A DNA stretch of 64,000 nt from the NCBI GenBank assembly GCA_015655045.1, contig JAATFU010000005.1, positions 62,001 through 126,000 on the forward strand. The letters run 5' to 3'. The notes beneath the pieces were generated by a model. That model saw only the letters and a program-made list of their open reading frames with translations. It was not told the DNA's origin and did not search any database. The stretch comes from Candidatus Saccharimonadota bacterium. GTDB lineage: Bacteria; Patescibacteriota; Saccharimonadia; Saccharimonadales; Saccharimonadaceae. Shown piece by piece: positions 46,500-55,586 of this stretch (position 1 is its first letter; every line of letters begins with the position of its first letter). A program made the position numbers and the translations under genes.

Positions 46500-48651
46500 T
46501 TTGATCAAGTGGTAACCGGAAGCCAAATGTACTCCCCTTACCTTCACTGGAAGCAAAAATAACTTCTCCCCTGTGGGCAACAATCACCTTCTTCGCTAAA
46601 AAGAGGCCCACGCCTGTCCCGTCGGGACGTTGCTTCCGGGCATTACTCGCTCGATAGAATTTCGTAAATAGATGGGGCTGTTCAGCCAGGGGTACCCCGA
46701 TACCGGCGTCCTTAACAATAAAGACCGCATCCGCCTTGTCGACACTCAGTTCAACCTTAATTTTGCTCCCTTCGCGTGAATAATAAATGGCATTATCGGC
46801 AAAGTTCATCACTACCTGACGAATCTTCCCCTCGTCGAGTTCCATCACAGGGAAGTTCTTTGGTGCCTTATAGCTAAATGACAGTCCACGCGAAGAAGCA
46901 CTCGTCTCGAGACTATCAAGCTCTTCTTGTACAACCTTAGCAAGATCAATTGGCCGTTTATCAATAATAAACTTGCCTGTTTGAAGCCGTGAAACATTCA
47001 GGAAGTCATTAATTAGATGCACCATCCGTTCACTACTCGTAAATGCTTCACCCAATAAATGCTTTTGCATACTAGATACTCTTCCGGCATCTCCTTCAAG
47101 CACCATACTAATATAGCCCTTTACGCTCGTTAAGGGGGTGCGTAGTTGATGAGAGGCCATACTAATAAATTCATCCTTCGCCTCATCCAATCGATGGAGC
47201 TGGGCGTTGGTAGCCCGTAATTCCTTGGTAGCACTATTAATACGTTGCTGTAAGGATGCGTTGAGATCTCGCATCTCCTGGACAACTAGTGCATTTTGTA
47301 TGGCAATAGTGAGCTCATCTGACATTGTTTCAAGAACATTCAGATCATGCTTTGTGAAGCCACTACTCATCTGTTCACCAAGACATAAGAATCCTACTTG
47401 TTTATGCGATAACTCAAGAGGTAGGACCAGCGCAATTTTATGGCTTATCATAAGTCTGTGCATGACACTATCAGACTCGATCGATTCAAGCAGATTAGAA
47501 ATAATAACTGCATTATGATGACTCTGCGCGTAGATACTAAGTTGTTCCACGTCGGCCTGGGGTATACGTGAATGGTGCTCCATGCCAACGATAAGTGATT
47601 GAGTCGCGGAACGATGGATAACAAAGAAAGCCTGCTCGGCCTTCAGTGTGGTCGCAATCTCCGTTGCGGAATGCGTAAGGAGGCTATATAAATCAGTTGT
47701 CGAAGTCATAATGTGATTCAAGCGAGCAAAGAAATCACCGGTATTGTATCCGTCCTTATAAAATACGGCATTCGTAATACGATCAAAGAGTCGTTTGGTT
47801 GGTTGGAAGAAGAATGCCAATATCAGCGCGAGAGCAATAGTATAGGGGCTTTGCTCAATAAGGCTCGATTGTCCACTAAATAAAATGCTGGATATGGTGT
47901 AAATAAGTATGTAGTAAATTGCAGCAAGTGTGCTAAGCGCCAGCACATAGGCCACCGTCCGGACTACTGCTCGACGTATATCGAATAGGCCATGCCAGAC
48001 AATTGCATAGGCAATTATAACAACGAGGAGGATTGTCGCTAAAGGACCAAATCGTGTGAAATACCAGTTGTTGGTTAGGAGTGGAACACCCACGTTCAGG
48101 ATCAAACCAAGCAATGCACTTGTGCAAAAGGCGATCAAGACTAAGCGAGCTTGAGTTCGTCGACTCTTGCCACCATCTTCTGGTAGAGTGAGCATATTGC
48201 GTACAATTAGAGCTAGTAGCGTTATAAAGCCCAGTAAATACACCCAAATAAGTGGACCGACCGAAAATTCAAGTTCGGACGTAGATGAAAGACTGACATT
48301 ACCCGCAACGAGAGAAGTATAAGACAGACCAAGGACGAGACAACTCATAACAACTATTGCAATCGCCTCGCGTACCCCAATAGGTCGCCTAACCGGAAAG
48401 AGATAGGTAAAAATGAGCCCAGATAACACTAGTCCATATCCACTGATATACGCTATCTTATTTGCAAGATCATTAATTGCGAGATTGGGCGTGGAAAGAT
48501 TAGTTATAAAGTTACTGACAATCCAGATACAGATAACTAGACTCATAATGGCAAAAAAACGCACAAAACGTGCTTTTGGATCGTGTAATAAAATCAGTAC
48601 CCCAAGGGTAAGGTTAATCACACATGTAACAAGAAGAATCATTAGCTCCAC
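46486..48651 (-). CDS. Sensor histidine kinase with multi-helix input domain
   Basis: 721 residues. Residues 1-285 hold about eight membrane helices (7TM-type sensor plus one). A GAF-like domain follows (about 315-455), then a coil and HisKA with phospho-acceptor His501 (MASHQLRTPLTSVKG). The ATPase domain has N-box MNFADNAIYY, G1 KDAGIGVPL and G2 GTGVGLFLAKK. It starts at GTG 48651 with TACACT ending exactly 6 nt before. A lone CheY-like regulator lies 1.3 kb away (49956) and may be its partner. Signal unknown. Confidence 0.9.
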   Translation of the reverse strand: MELMILLVTCVINLTLGVLILLHDPKARFVRFFAIMSLVICIWIVSNFITNLSTPNLAINDLANKIAYISGYGLVLSGLIFTYLFPVRRPIGVREAIAIVVMSCLVLGLSYTSLVAGNVSLSSTSELEFSVGPLIWVYLLGFITLLALIVRNMLTLPEDGGKSRRTQARLVLIAFCTSALLGLILNVGVPLLTNNWYFTRFGPLATILLVVIIAYAIVWHGLFDIRRAVVRTVAYVLALSTLAAIYYILIYTISSILFSGQSSLIEQSPYTIALALILAFFFQPTKRLFDRITNAVFYKDGYNTGDFFARLNHIMTSTTDLYSLLTHSATEIATTLKAEQAFFVIHRSATQSLIVGMEHHSRIPQADVEQLSIYAQSHHNAVIISNLLESIESDSVMHRLMISHKIALVLPLELSHKQVGFLCLGEQMSSGFTKHDLNVLETMSDELTIAIQNALVVQEMRDLNASLQQRINSATKELRATNAQLHRLDEAKDEFISMASHQLRTPLTSVKGYISMVLEGDAGRVSSMQKHLLGEAFTSSERMVHLINDFLNVSRLQTGKFIIDKRPIDLAKVVQEELDSLETSASSRGLSFSYKAPKNFPVMELDEGKIRQVVMNFADNAIYYSREGSKIKVELSVDKADAVFIVKDAGIGVPLAEQPHLFTKFYRASNARKQRPDGTGVGLFLAKKVIVAHRGEVIFASSEGKGSTFGFRLPLDQTIPQ

Positions 48652-48695
48652 GCTCTCAGTGTAGCGTAAGCGGGATAGTTTTTATAGTCAGGATG

Positions 48696-49517
48696 TCAGG
48701 ATGAATGTGCAAGAACAATTGAATCGTCTTCAGTACCCTTCACTAATCTCGCAAGCGCCTTGTGGGCTAGTATACCCCGTGGTGTCAGACGATGCCGACT
48801 CATCTTTGCAAAGAATTCTGGTACATGCCCATATACAGCCGTACTGGATTGAGAGCCTAGGTAAGGATGCGGCTCCGAATCTGCTAGTGGCACAAAAGGG
48901 ATGCCTAGATAACCTGTCAGTTTTGTCAGTGCACGTCCATCAATAACCGATACAAGGTGCTCTATGTTACCATGCATGGCCGCAAGGTACATTGCCCGAT
49001 ACAACTGCACACTTACGGGGCCCTCACCCTTGCGGTATTCGGGCAATACAGCTACAGTGCCAATATCCCATGTTTTATTCATATCTTCGATACCGTGACG
49101 ATATACGACACTGTCAAGATCGACATAGAAAGGCTCTGATTCGATATCATTCAGTGTTTTTAGTCCTTGATCTGAATTATTAATAACTCGCAGGGCCCCA
49201 GTTGCCTTCTTTAAGTCCAAAACACTTCCATCGGCCCCTCTATCAAGAGAGATGAAGAACGTACTTGTTGTCTCGTAAGGCCCATACTCACGCTTCATCT
49301 GCTCTGGTGTATTGCCAAAAGCTGCTTGGAAGACCGTTCCTTCGATATATCGAGCAATGTTTGCATAGGGACTGTCCCCCTTAACCTCAACGGCAGCATA
49401 TCGATATCGAACAGGAACTTCATGGGTGTGTCTATCAATTAATTCCTGTGTTAATTGATCAATGGCCGCAAAAGGGAGATCGTATCGTGGTTCCAGGTTA
49501 TCATTTAATTCGGTCAT
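48696..49517 (-). CDS. GNAT-like acyltransferase family protein
   Basis: 273 residues. The central core WDIGTVAVLPEYRKGEGPVS resembles motif A of GNAT folds, as in N-acyl amino acid synthases, and is followed by LYRAMYLAAMHGNIEHLVSVID. No membrane segment. The start overlaps the SpeD-like gene's stop as TAATG, so both are made together. Substrate unknown; pairing with a SpeD-like protein suggests a small amine or amino acid derivative, which is speculation. Confidence 0.6.
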   Translation of the reverse strand: MTELNDNLEPRYDLPFAAIDQLTQELIDRHTHEVPVRYRYAAVEVKGDSPYANIARYIEGTVFQAAFGNTPEQMKREYGPYETTSTFFISLDRGADGSVLDLKKATGALRVINNSDQGLKTLNDIESEPFYVDLDSVVYRHGIEDMNKTWDIGTVAVLPEYRKGEGPVSVQLYRAMYLAAMHGNIEHLVSVIDGRALTKLTGYLGIPFVPLADSEPHPYLGSQSSTAVYGHVPEFFAKMSRHRLTPRGILAHKALARLVKGTEDDSIVLAHSS

Positions 49518-49858
49518 TAAAATTCTTTATACTCAATAACATCACTTGCAAAGAATTGCCTTGTAAAATTAACCGCTTCTTGTGGATCAAAGGCTTTACA
49601 TGTGTAAATGTCCACACTATAAAACAGTATCGGCTGTTCCCACGCATAAAAATGCGCACCCGAAGTTTCCCAGTGAATCCACCCAGCCCAACCAAATTGC
49701 TCACTACGATGCGTCACTGGCTCAATCAATTGCTTCATATCAATGATGACTGAAAGCTCTGATAAATACTGCTTAATCTGCTTGTCGGTTATCGAGGCGT
49801 GTGGGTACGCTTCTATTACAAGTCGCTGTCGGTAAATAGAGGGTGCAAGATCTTTCAT
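49517..49858 (-). CDS. SpeD-like (AdoMet decarboxylase fold) protein
   Basis: 113 residues, near the size of small bacterial SpeD. The C-terminal half aligns by eye: ETSGAHFYAW where SpeD has ESHLTIHSF, and FYSVDIYTCKAFDP where SpeD has YASIDVYTCGDLDP. The conserved Cys is kept. At the self-cleavage site, Glu-Ser is replaced by Thr-Ser and the processing His is shifted. It may be a pyruvoyl enzyme with altered substrate (ornithine or arginine variants of this family are known) or a non-enzyme. No aminopropyltransferase nearby. Confidence 0.6.
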   Translation of the reverse strand: MKDLAPSIYRQRLVIEAYPHASITDKQIKQYLSELSVIIDMKQLIEPVTHRSEQFGWAGWIHWETSGAHFYAWEQPILFYSVDIYTCKAFDPQEAVNFTRQFFASDVIEYKEF

Positions 49859-49955
49859 AACAAATGGCTGCCTTTATGTGTTTTTCACGTTTACTGCGTT
49901 GATTATATCACCATAAGCTTGATCGGGCCGACAGTCTAACGTATGATAAGGCTAT

Positions 49956-50327
49956 ATGACCAAGATAGCTATCATCGAAGATGACCCTGTAATTAGTCAA
50001 ATGTATCGCATGAAATTCGAGGCAGACGGTTTTGAAGTTGAGCTTGCCAATAACGGCAAGCGTGGCGTGGCGCTAGTTGAAGCCTTTGCGCCTGACATGA
50101 TCTTACTTGACCTTCAGATGCCCGAGATGGATGGCACCGAAGCGCTTGAAATTATTCGTCACCACGACTGGGGGAAGGACATCCCGGTTATTATTCTGAC
50201 TAACCTTGGTGAAGAAGAATCACCAAAACGACTACGCGATCTGGGTATCCATAGTTATATTGTCAAAGCCAATCTTACACCCCGCCAAGTCGTCCAACGG
50301 GTTAAAGAGGCTCTCGGCACAGCCTAA
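49956..50327 (+). CDS. Single-domain response regulator (CheY-like)
   Basis: 123 residues, receiver domain only. Acidic pair Asp9/Asp10, phospho-acceptor Asp52 in LLDLQMPEMDG, Thr82 in IILTN, and Lys104 in YIVKANLT. No DNA-binding output, so it acts by protein contact. TATGAT ends 8 nt before the ATG. Likely partner is the histidine kinase at 46486-48651. Confidence 0.92.
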   Translation: MTKIAIIEDDPVISQMYRMKFEADGFEVELANNGKRGVALVEAFAPDMILLDLQMPEMDGTEALEIIRHHDWGKDIPVIILTNLGEEESPKRLRDLGIHSYIVKANLTPRQVVQRVKEALGTA

Positions 50328-50334
50328 CTTCTTC

Positions 50335-51162
50335 CTATAGATCTTGTTGACCTGTTTGATCGGCCACTCGTCGGGCGGCAAGGAGCAAGTTGTCAAAGAG
50401 GGCGGTAATAGTCAGTGGTCCTACCCCGCCTTTACTGGGAGTGATTGTCAGATCGGTTCGCTCACGCACTGCGGGGGCTACGTCACCTACTACCTGGCCG
50501 TTTTCCGCTGCTGTACCTGCGTCTACCACAACGGCTCCTAGCTTAACCATCGCAGGCGTAATGAGGCCCGCTACGCCAGTTGCTGTGATAATAATATCGG
50601 CCTCTACCAAGACAGCTTCAAGATCTTTGGTCTGATCGTCGTAGACTGTCACATTCAGGCCTGCCGCTTGCCAAAGCGCATGTAGCGGTGCACCAACCAA
50701 TCGACCATTGCCTACTATTGCAATCTGTTTACCTACTAATTCAACGCCATAACCCGCGAGCAGCCAATCAATCGCCAAAGCAGTGGCTGGCGTAAATGCG
50801 GTAGATCCCCCCAGTCCATCGACGTCTTTTTCGGGCGCAACGGCATGCAAGGCTGCTTCGGTTATAGTCGGCTCACTCAGCGGAAGCTGGATAATAACGC
50901 CATGGACAGCCGTGTCCTGGTTTAGCGACTGAATCAGCTCTAAAATATGAGCAGGCGTGGTCTGGTGAACGGTTACTTCCACTAAAATATCTTCACCGTA
51001 GCGCCGTTTCAGGCGTAAGTAAGTGTCGGTAACCGGGTCCTCGCCCATCCGAACAATCGCCAGATGCGGTACAATACGCCACGATTGACGAAGCGCCCGC
51101 ACCTGTTTGGCTTGGCGCTCTTTGATATAGCTCGCAAGTTCAGCGCCATCAAGTACTTTCAT
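50335..51162 (-). CDS. folD: Methylenetetrahydrofolate dehydrogenase/cyclohydrolase FolD
   Basis: 275 residues. Catalytic Tyr and Lys in YLRLKRRYGED, VIIQLPLSEP, KDVDGLGG, NADP loop IVGNGRLVGAP and TPSKGGVGPLT near the end. It interconverts methylene- and formyl-THF. With glyA at the right edge it forms the one-carbon unit supply. GGRLVG replaces the usual GRSxxVG, a mild variation. AAAGG lies just before ATG 51162. Confidence 0.94.
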   Translation of the reverse strand: MKVLDGAELASYIKERQAKQVRALRQSWRIVPHLAIVRMGEDPVTDTYLRLKRRYGEDILVEVTVHQTTPAHILELIQSLNQDTAVHGVIIQLPLSEPTITEAALHAVAPEKDVDGLGGSTAFTPATALAIDWLLAGYGVELVGKQIAIVGNGRLVGAPLHALWQAAGLNVTVYDDQTKDLEAVLVEADIIITATGVAGLITPAMVKLGAVVVDAGTAAENGQVVGDVAPAVRERTDLTITPSKGGVGPLTITALFDNLLLAARRVADQTGQQDL

Positions 51163-51209
51163 TACCTTTCAGTTTACCAAAACCGGAGCTATGCTACAAT
51201 AAATGTATT

Positions 51210-51695
51210 ATGACATTCATATCTCATCTTGCTCAAGCATACACGAATTACCACTATATGTACGGGAACCACGGAGGCGACACCTACACCTACGAGAACA
51301 TCGATCCTGCACTGCTTGCTGGCGTCCTTCTCTTTATGGGTATCTTCAGTTTACTTGCCTATGCGGTCACTGCATGGTTTCTCAGTCGAATCTTCATTAA
51401 AGCTGGCGTGCCTGCTTGGATAGCGTGGGTGCCGTTTTATAACCTTTGGAAGCTCCTTGAACTGGGTGATCAACAGGGGTTCTGGGCTGTATTGATAGTC
51501 GTTCCCTTCATAGGGTACGTATCACTCGTATTTATCTTTATTGCCGCCTATCGCATCGGTCTCAAGTTTGGCAAAGGTAGCTGGTGGGTACTGCTCGCTA
51601 TCTTTGTCCCTATTGTCTGGCTCGCGCTCCTTGCCTTTGATCACTCAAAATGGCACCGCAATGCTCCTATTATTGACGAATCTTCTGCCGTCTAG
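51210..51695 (+). CDS. Multi-pass membrane protein (DUF5684-like)
   Basis: 161 residues with about four helices. PAWIAWVPFYNLWKLLELGDQQGFW followed by GYVSLVFIFIAAYRIGLKFGKG is the pattern of the DUF5684/signal-peptidase-associated small membrane family, recalled by eye. TACAAT ends 9 nt before the ATG. Function unknown. Confidence 0.65.
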   Translation: MTFISHLAQAYTNYHYMYGNHGGDTYTYENIDPALLAGVLLFMGIFSLLAYAVTAWFLSRIFIKAGVPAWIAWVPFYNLWKLLELGDQQGFWAVLIVVPFIGYVSLVFIFIAAYRIGLKFGKGSWWVLLAIFVPIVWLALLAFDHSKWHRNAPIIDESSAV

Positions 51696-51760
51696 CATCT
51701 CATTTTCAGACTCGATGACAAGCTTGTGATCGTGAAACTGCTTATGCTACTATTTATAGT

Positions 51761-52048
51761 ATGCATACTACTCTTTTAGTCCTCCATATTATCGGTATGA
51801 CAACTTCGCTGGTGCTCATGGCCGGAGCACTATTGTTTGTTCTTATGCACCAAAAGATCGCTGTCTACATGGCAACAAGCGCCGCTAGTGCGACAGGTTT
51901 AGGTGGGCTGAGCGGGGCGATACTTCTTATGAGTACACCTCTTAGTCCCATGTGTATTATGCTGACTGCCTATCTGATTGGATTCGGTCTTTTATATGGT
52001 TTCGTCTTTCATTTCGGTCGCATCCAAAACTGTGCCTGGATCCTTTGA
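51761..52048 (+). CDS. Small membrane protein, 95 residues
   Basis: Three hydrophobic stretches (about 5-28, 35-58, 63-85) and almost no soluble part. TGCTACTAT extended -10 ends 7 nt before the ATG. No family recognised. It lies in a plus-strand run of small membrane protein genes. Confidence 0.5.
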   Translation: MHTTLLVLHIIGMTTSLVLMAGALLFVLMHQKIAVYMATSAASATGLGGLSGAILLMSTPLSPMCIMLTAYLIGFGLLYGFVFHFGRIQNCAWIL

Positions 52049-52123
52049 GAATCACTCGCGCTAAAAGCACAAGCAATATTATGCTACACTGTAGAGAAAT
52101 TGACTTAGACACAAGGAGCTCCC

Positions 52124-52687
52124 ATGACCAGAAGTGCACTCGATAGATTATTATCCTCAGCAGGGCTCATCATTGCCATCGCGCTTTTGATTGGATCAAT
52201 CGCTTTGTTTTGGACCCATAATTTTATCCATAGCCAAGTGCACGACCAATTGGCGAGTGAGAAGATCTATTTTCCTGAAGCCGGAACAGACTCAATCACC
52301 TCGCTGCCACCCGCCGATCAATCCCAAGTCAGCCAGTATGCTGGTCAAGAGCTTCTTACCGGCGATCAAGCAGAGGTATTTGCCAATCACTATATCGCTG
52401 TTCACCTTACCAAAATTGGTGGTGGCAAGACGTATTCAGAACTGAGCGCCGCTTCCCTCGCCGCGCCAACCAATACTGCCTTAGCCGCTCAGGTTCAAAC
52501 AGTCTTTCAAGGTGAGACACTTCGAGGCATGCTGCTCAATGCCTACGCCTTTGATACCGCTTCGCTTATCGCCTTCTATGCAGCTATCGGCGCCCTCGTA
52601 ACTGGTATTTTACTAGTTGGCCTGGCCATACTTGGATTTATTCATGCCGGCACCGCAAAAGTGAAGAAAAGACGCCAGAGAAAATAG
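52124..52687 (+). CDS. Two-helix membrane protein with external domain
   Basis: 187 residues. Helix at about 14-32, then roughly 110 extracytoplasmic residues (EKIYFPEAGTDSITSLPP..., ANHYIAVHLTKIGGGKTYSELSAAS), a second helix (about 148-173) and a basic tail (KVKKRRQRK). AAGGAG is 6 nt before the ATG. Not recognised, but a plausible envelope protein. Confidence 0.65.
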   Translation: MTRSALDRLLSSAGLIIAIALLIGSIALFWTHNFIHSQVHDQLASEKIYFPEAGTDSITSLPPADQSQVSQYAGQELLTGDQAEVFANHYIAVHLTKIGGGKTYSELSAASLAAPTNTALAAQVQTVFQGETLRGMLLNAYAFDTASLIAFYAAIGALVTGILLVGLAILGFIHAGTAKVKKRRQRK

Positions 52688-52794
52688 TTTTTTCAATTAC
52701 ATACTCTCGAGAACCAACAGGTTATACTTGTGGGTGTCACCTTTAATAACCTTGCCGGTCGTGTAGCCTTAGACTCTGACTAACAAAGAGTTAT

Positions 52795-53277
52795 TTAGTG
52801 TTGTTTTGCGCTCTCAACGATTTTATTTGTTCGCATAACCCGTAAGACCGTATAGAGAATGCTCAGGTACCCCATAACACCAACACTGACCCAGAATACC
52901 GCCAGGTTCAAGCCGTAGCCCTGGCAGAGTTCATACGTTTCTTTCGCTGCAATAGCCAGTCCACCGCCAGCAACCATCACCCATGCCGTCGCTTTATTCA
53001 TCAAACCGATGAGTGATTCGATAATCTCGGGCGGAAGTGCGCGAATATATCGACGCCGGTAGTTTCGAGAGCGACTATATTCAAGATAGAGTTTGATGGG
53101 TGGAAAGAACCACCACAATACCGACACGTCAGCTGGTGGGGTGACTTTTTCGCCTGCTATTTTAAGATGATCTCGTCGGATATCTTGCTCAAGCAGTTCA
53201 AGCGCCGCCTGATAGACTGGCCCCGCGAATAACAACCACGCACCGATAAACCCGAGCCATTGCGTAAACAATTCCAT
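52795..53277 (-). CDS. Membrane protein of unknown function, 160 residues
   Basis: Helices at about 5-28, 92-112 and 122-145. A basic, aromatic loop (SRSRNYRRRYIRALPPE) is probably cytoplasmic. TATACT ends 7 nt before the ATG. No family recognised. Confidence 0.6.
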   Translation of the reverse strand: MELFTQWLGFIGAWLLFAGPVYQAALELLEQDIRRDHLKIAGEKVTPPADVSVLWWFFPPIKLYLEYSRSRNYRRRYIRALPPEIIESLIGLMNKATAWVMVAGGGLAIAAKETYELCQGYGLNLAVFWVSVGVMGYLSILYTVLRVMRTNKIVESAKQH

Positions 53278-53331
53278 GATCGTTAGTATAACAGGAACAG
53301 TATCACCCGTTCCATTTCTTTTTTCAACGAG

Positions 53332-54768
53332 TTAGGCAGGAACGGGAGAAGCTTGCTTAGGGGTTTTAATGATGACAAATGCAAGGAGAGAGGCGACGAG
53401 TGCAATGCAGGCCCCTACTAGAAATGCAGCATGCATACCCTGTACTTCGGCCGTAAGTGGCGTCAGTGCATTTGGCAACGAGCTGAGATGCTTAACATAA
53501 TCAGCTGCTTTGGCAGTTGCGATACCCGTCAGTACCGCCAAGCCCAGTGAGCCACCCACCTGTTGGGCCGTATTCAGAAGACCAGAGGCAAGACCGGATT
53601 CATGTGGTGCTACCCCAGAAGTTGCTGCAATTGTACCTGAGACAAAGCTCATCCCCGCACCAATACCAAGGAGGATGAGGGCTGGGAAGACGTGAGCAAA
53701 GTAGTTACCAGCGACCGGCACATGCGACAAGAACAGCAGAGCGCCAGCGATAAAGAGTGGACCCGTCACGAGCACTGGCTTATAGCCAATCTTCTTGATA
53801 ATACGAGGTACATTTGTAGCAGTCAGGGCAATGATAACCGGCGTTATCAAGAAACTAAGTCCCGTTTTAACTGGATCAAACTGGAGAACGTTCTGCAGGT
53901 ATAGTGAGCCGAAAAAGAAAGTTGAGAACATACTGGCAACCACTGGAAAGATCACCAGGTTCGCACCCGTCAAATTACGGTTCTTAAAGATATCCAGAGG
54001 GACGAGTGGTCGTTTGGCACGCTTTTCGTTAAAGATGAAGAAAGCTAACAGGACAAGGGCACCGATAAAATAGGCAAAGGTGGAGCCAGCCAACCAACCA
54101 TTGGTCGGCGCTTCGACAATGCCTGATACAAGTAGTAAAGCTGCACCAGTGACCGAGATAGCGCCAGGTAGATCGAGGCTTGTGTGGGTCTCTTCTGATT
54201 CGTGGGCTGGTAGTAAGCGCCACGCCGCAATAAAGATAACGATACCAATAGGGATATTAATAAAGAAGTTCCAACGCCAGTCGAGGTACTGTGTCAAAAC
54301 ACCACCGAGCAGCACTCCAATCGCTGCACCACCCGCTCCTACTGATCCCCAGATAGATAAAGCGGTATTACGCTCATGACCTTCTCGGTACGTAATAAGA
54401 ATAACCGATAGAGCTGCCGGTGACATAAGCGCCGCCGCGAGTCCCTGAACTGCCCGTAGTACGATAAGCATTGTGCCATTTAAAGCCAGGCCATCGATAA
54501 GTGAGGCCACTGTAAATAGGCTAATCCCAATTAAGAACATACGTTTGCGTCCGAATAAGTCGGCGGCTCGACCACCAAGGAGTAAGAAGCCACCGAAGGT
54601 TAAGGTATAGGCCGTGACAATCCACTGAAGCCCTGTTGAAGTCAACGAGAAGCTGTGTTGAATGGCCGGTAAGGCAACATTCACAACCGATGAATCGAGT
54701 ACGACCATAAGTTGCGCAACAGCGAGGATCACTAAAATGAGCCAATGGTTCTTTGCTTTTTCAATCAT
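53332..54768 (-). CDS. MFS multidrug efflux transporter (DHA2/EmrB-QacA type)
   Basis: 478 residues with about 14 helices. Signatures: LDSSVVNVALPAIQ in helix 1, LGGRAADLFGRKRMF (loop 2-3 motif A), and VLRAVQGLAAALMSPAALS in helix 4. Proton-driven export of toxic compounds is likely. A marR gene is divergent across a 115-bp region with inverted repeats, so the pump is probably repressed by MarR. TTGACC-16 bp-TACTAT on the minus strand serves as promoter. Confidence 0.93.
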   Translation of the reverse strand: MIEKAKNHWLILVILAVAQLMVVLDSSVVNVALPAIQHSFSLTSTGLQWIVTAYTLTFGGFLLLGGRAADLFGRKRMFLIGISLFTVASLIDGLALNGTMLIVLRAVQGLAAALMSPAALSVILITYREGHERNTALSIWGSVGAGGAAIGVLLGGVLTQYLDWRWNFFINIPIGIVIFIAAWRLLPAHESEETHTSLDLPGAISVTGAALLLVSGIVEAPTNGWLAGSTFAYFIGALVLLAFFIFNEKRAKRPLVPLDIFKNRNLTGANLVIFPVVASMFSTFFFGSLYLQNVLQFDPVKTGLSFLITPVIIALTATNVPRIIKKIGYKPVLVTGPLFIAGALLFLSHVPVAGNYFAHVFPALILLGIGAGMSFVSGTIAATSGVAPHESGLASGLLNTAQQVGGSLGLAVLTGIATAKAADYVKHLSSLPNALTPLTAEVQGMHAAFLVGACIALVASLLAFVIIKTPKQASPVPA

Positions 54769-54798
54769 AGAAAATATGAATTCCTTTTTTATTTGTCA

Positions 54799-54821
54799 GT
54801 AATATTGTAAAATAGTATTAC
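54799..54821. promoter_or_regulatory. Inverted repeat, candidate MarR operator
   Basis: GTAATA, 11 nt, TATTAC. It covers the -10 box (54812-54817) of the MFS promoter. Confidence 0.45.
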
Positions 54822-54834
54822 GTTAATTATAAAG

Positions 54835-54855
54835 GTCAATAATTGACTTTGTCAA
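54835..54855. promoter_or_regulatory. Overlapping inverted repeats, candidate MarR operator
   Basis: GTCAAT-A-ATTGAC overlaps TTGAC-TTT-GTCAA. It covers the -35 boxes of both divergent genes (TTGACC for the pump at 54834-54839, TTGTCA for marR at 54849-54854). Confidence 0.55.
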
Positions 54856-54883
54856 CTATATTATACGACCTATAGAGTAAATC

Positions 54884-55309
54884 ATGTCCTACACCACTTC
54901 ACTCCCTCAATTTTATGCCTCCCTGCTCGAGTTTCTTATGACCTCGAAGCAACATCTAGCGGCTATCGCCAAGGACTATGACCTCACTCCTATGCAAGCT
55001 ATTACCCTCGTCCTAACTAATAAAGATGAGCCAAAACCTATGAATGCATTTCAGAAGCTGTATAACTGCGATGCCTCTAATATTACGGGAATCATCGATG
55101 GGCTTGAAGAAAAAGGGCTTGTGAGCCGTGGCGAGAAAGAAGACGATCGTCGCGTCAAAATCGTTTTACTCACTCGTGACGGCGCTTCGGTTCAATCACA
55201 AATCACCACCGACCTGATCGGAGCAGATGATTCGCTGCTAGCTAATCTGAGCCAAGACGAGCTCGCCCAATTCAGAACACTGATTACAAAACTCGCGCTT
55301 ACTCTGTAG
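54884..55309 (+). CDS. MarR-family transcriptional regulator
   Basis: 141 residues. Winged-helix core: MTSKQHLAAIAKDYDLTPMQAI, NCDASNITGIIDGLEEKGLVSRG (recognition helix) and EKEDDRRVKIVLLTRDG (wing). Divergent from the MFS pump, the usual arrangement for a drug-responsive repressor. TATAGA ends 7 nt before the ATG, with no Shine-Dalgarno. Effector unknown. Confidence 0.9.
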   Translation: MSYTTSLPQFYASLLEFLMTSKQHLAAIAKDYDLTPMQAITLVLTNKDEPKPMNAFQKLYNCDASNITGIIDGLEEKGLVSRGEKEDDRRVKIVLLTRDGASVQSQITTDLIGADDSLLANLSQDELAQFRTLITKLALTL

Positions 55310-55322
55310 CGATACCCGCACT

Positions 55323-55496
55323 CTATGGCTTCGGCACTTTCCCGCCTGCTTTTCTCGCTTCTGATAAGCCAATGGCAATCGCTTGCTTCTGGCTCGTAAC
55401 CTTTCGACCACTCTTGCCAGATTTCAGCTTACCCTCTTTCATTTCCTGTACTGCCTTTTCGACTTTTTCTTGAGCTTTAGGTCCATATTTTGCCAT
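55323..55496 (-). CDS. DUF6496-like small basic protein, 57 residues
   Basis: Starts at ATG 55496 with AAAGGAG upstream. Sequence MAKYGPKAQEKVEKAVQE...GRKVTSQKQAIAIGLSEARKAG matches the small DUF6496 family found near stress genes in environmental bacteria (recalled, not searched). Very Lys-rich. Function unknown. It faces marR convergently. Confidence 0.75.
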   Translation of the reverse strand: MAKYGPKAQEKVEKAVQEMKEGKLKSGKSGRKVTSQKQAIAIGLSEARKAGGKVPKP

Positions 55497-55586
55497 ACTC
55501 GTTCTCCTTTATCCTTCTAGCATGACAGCTAGGCCATAGCTTGGCTGTAAGAAAGTTAACAAAAGAGTGAATACTTTATAGATTGA

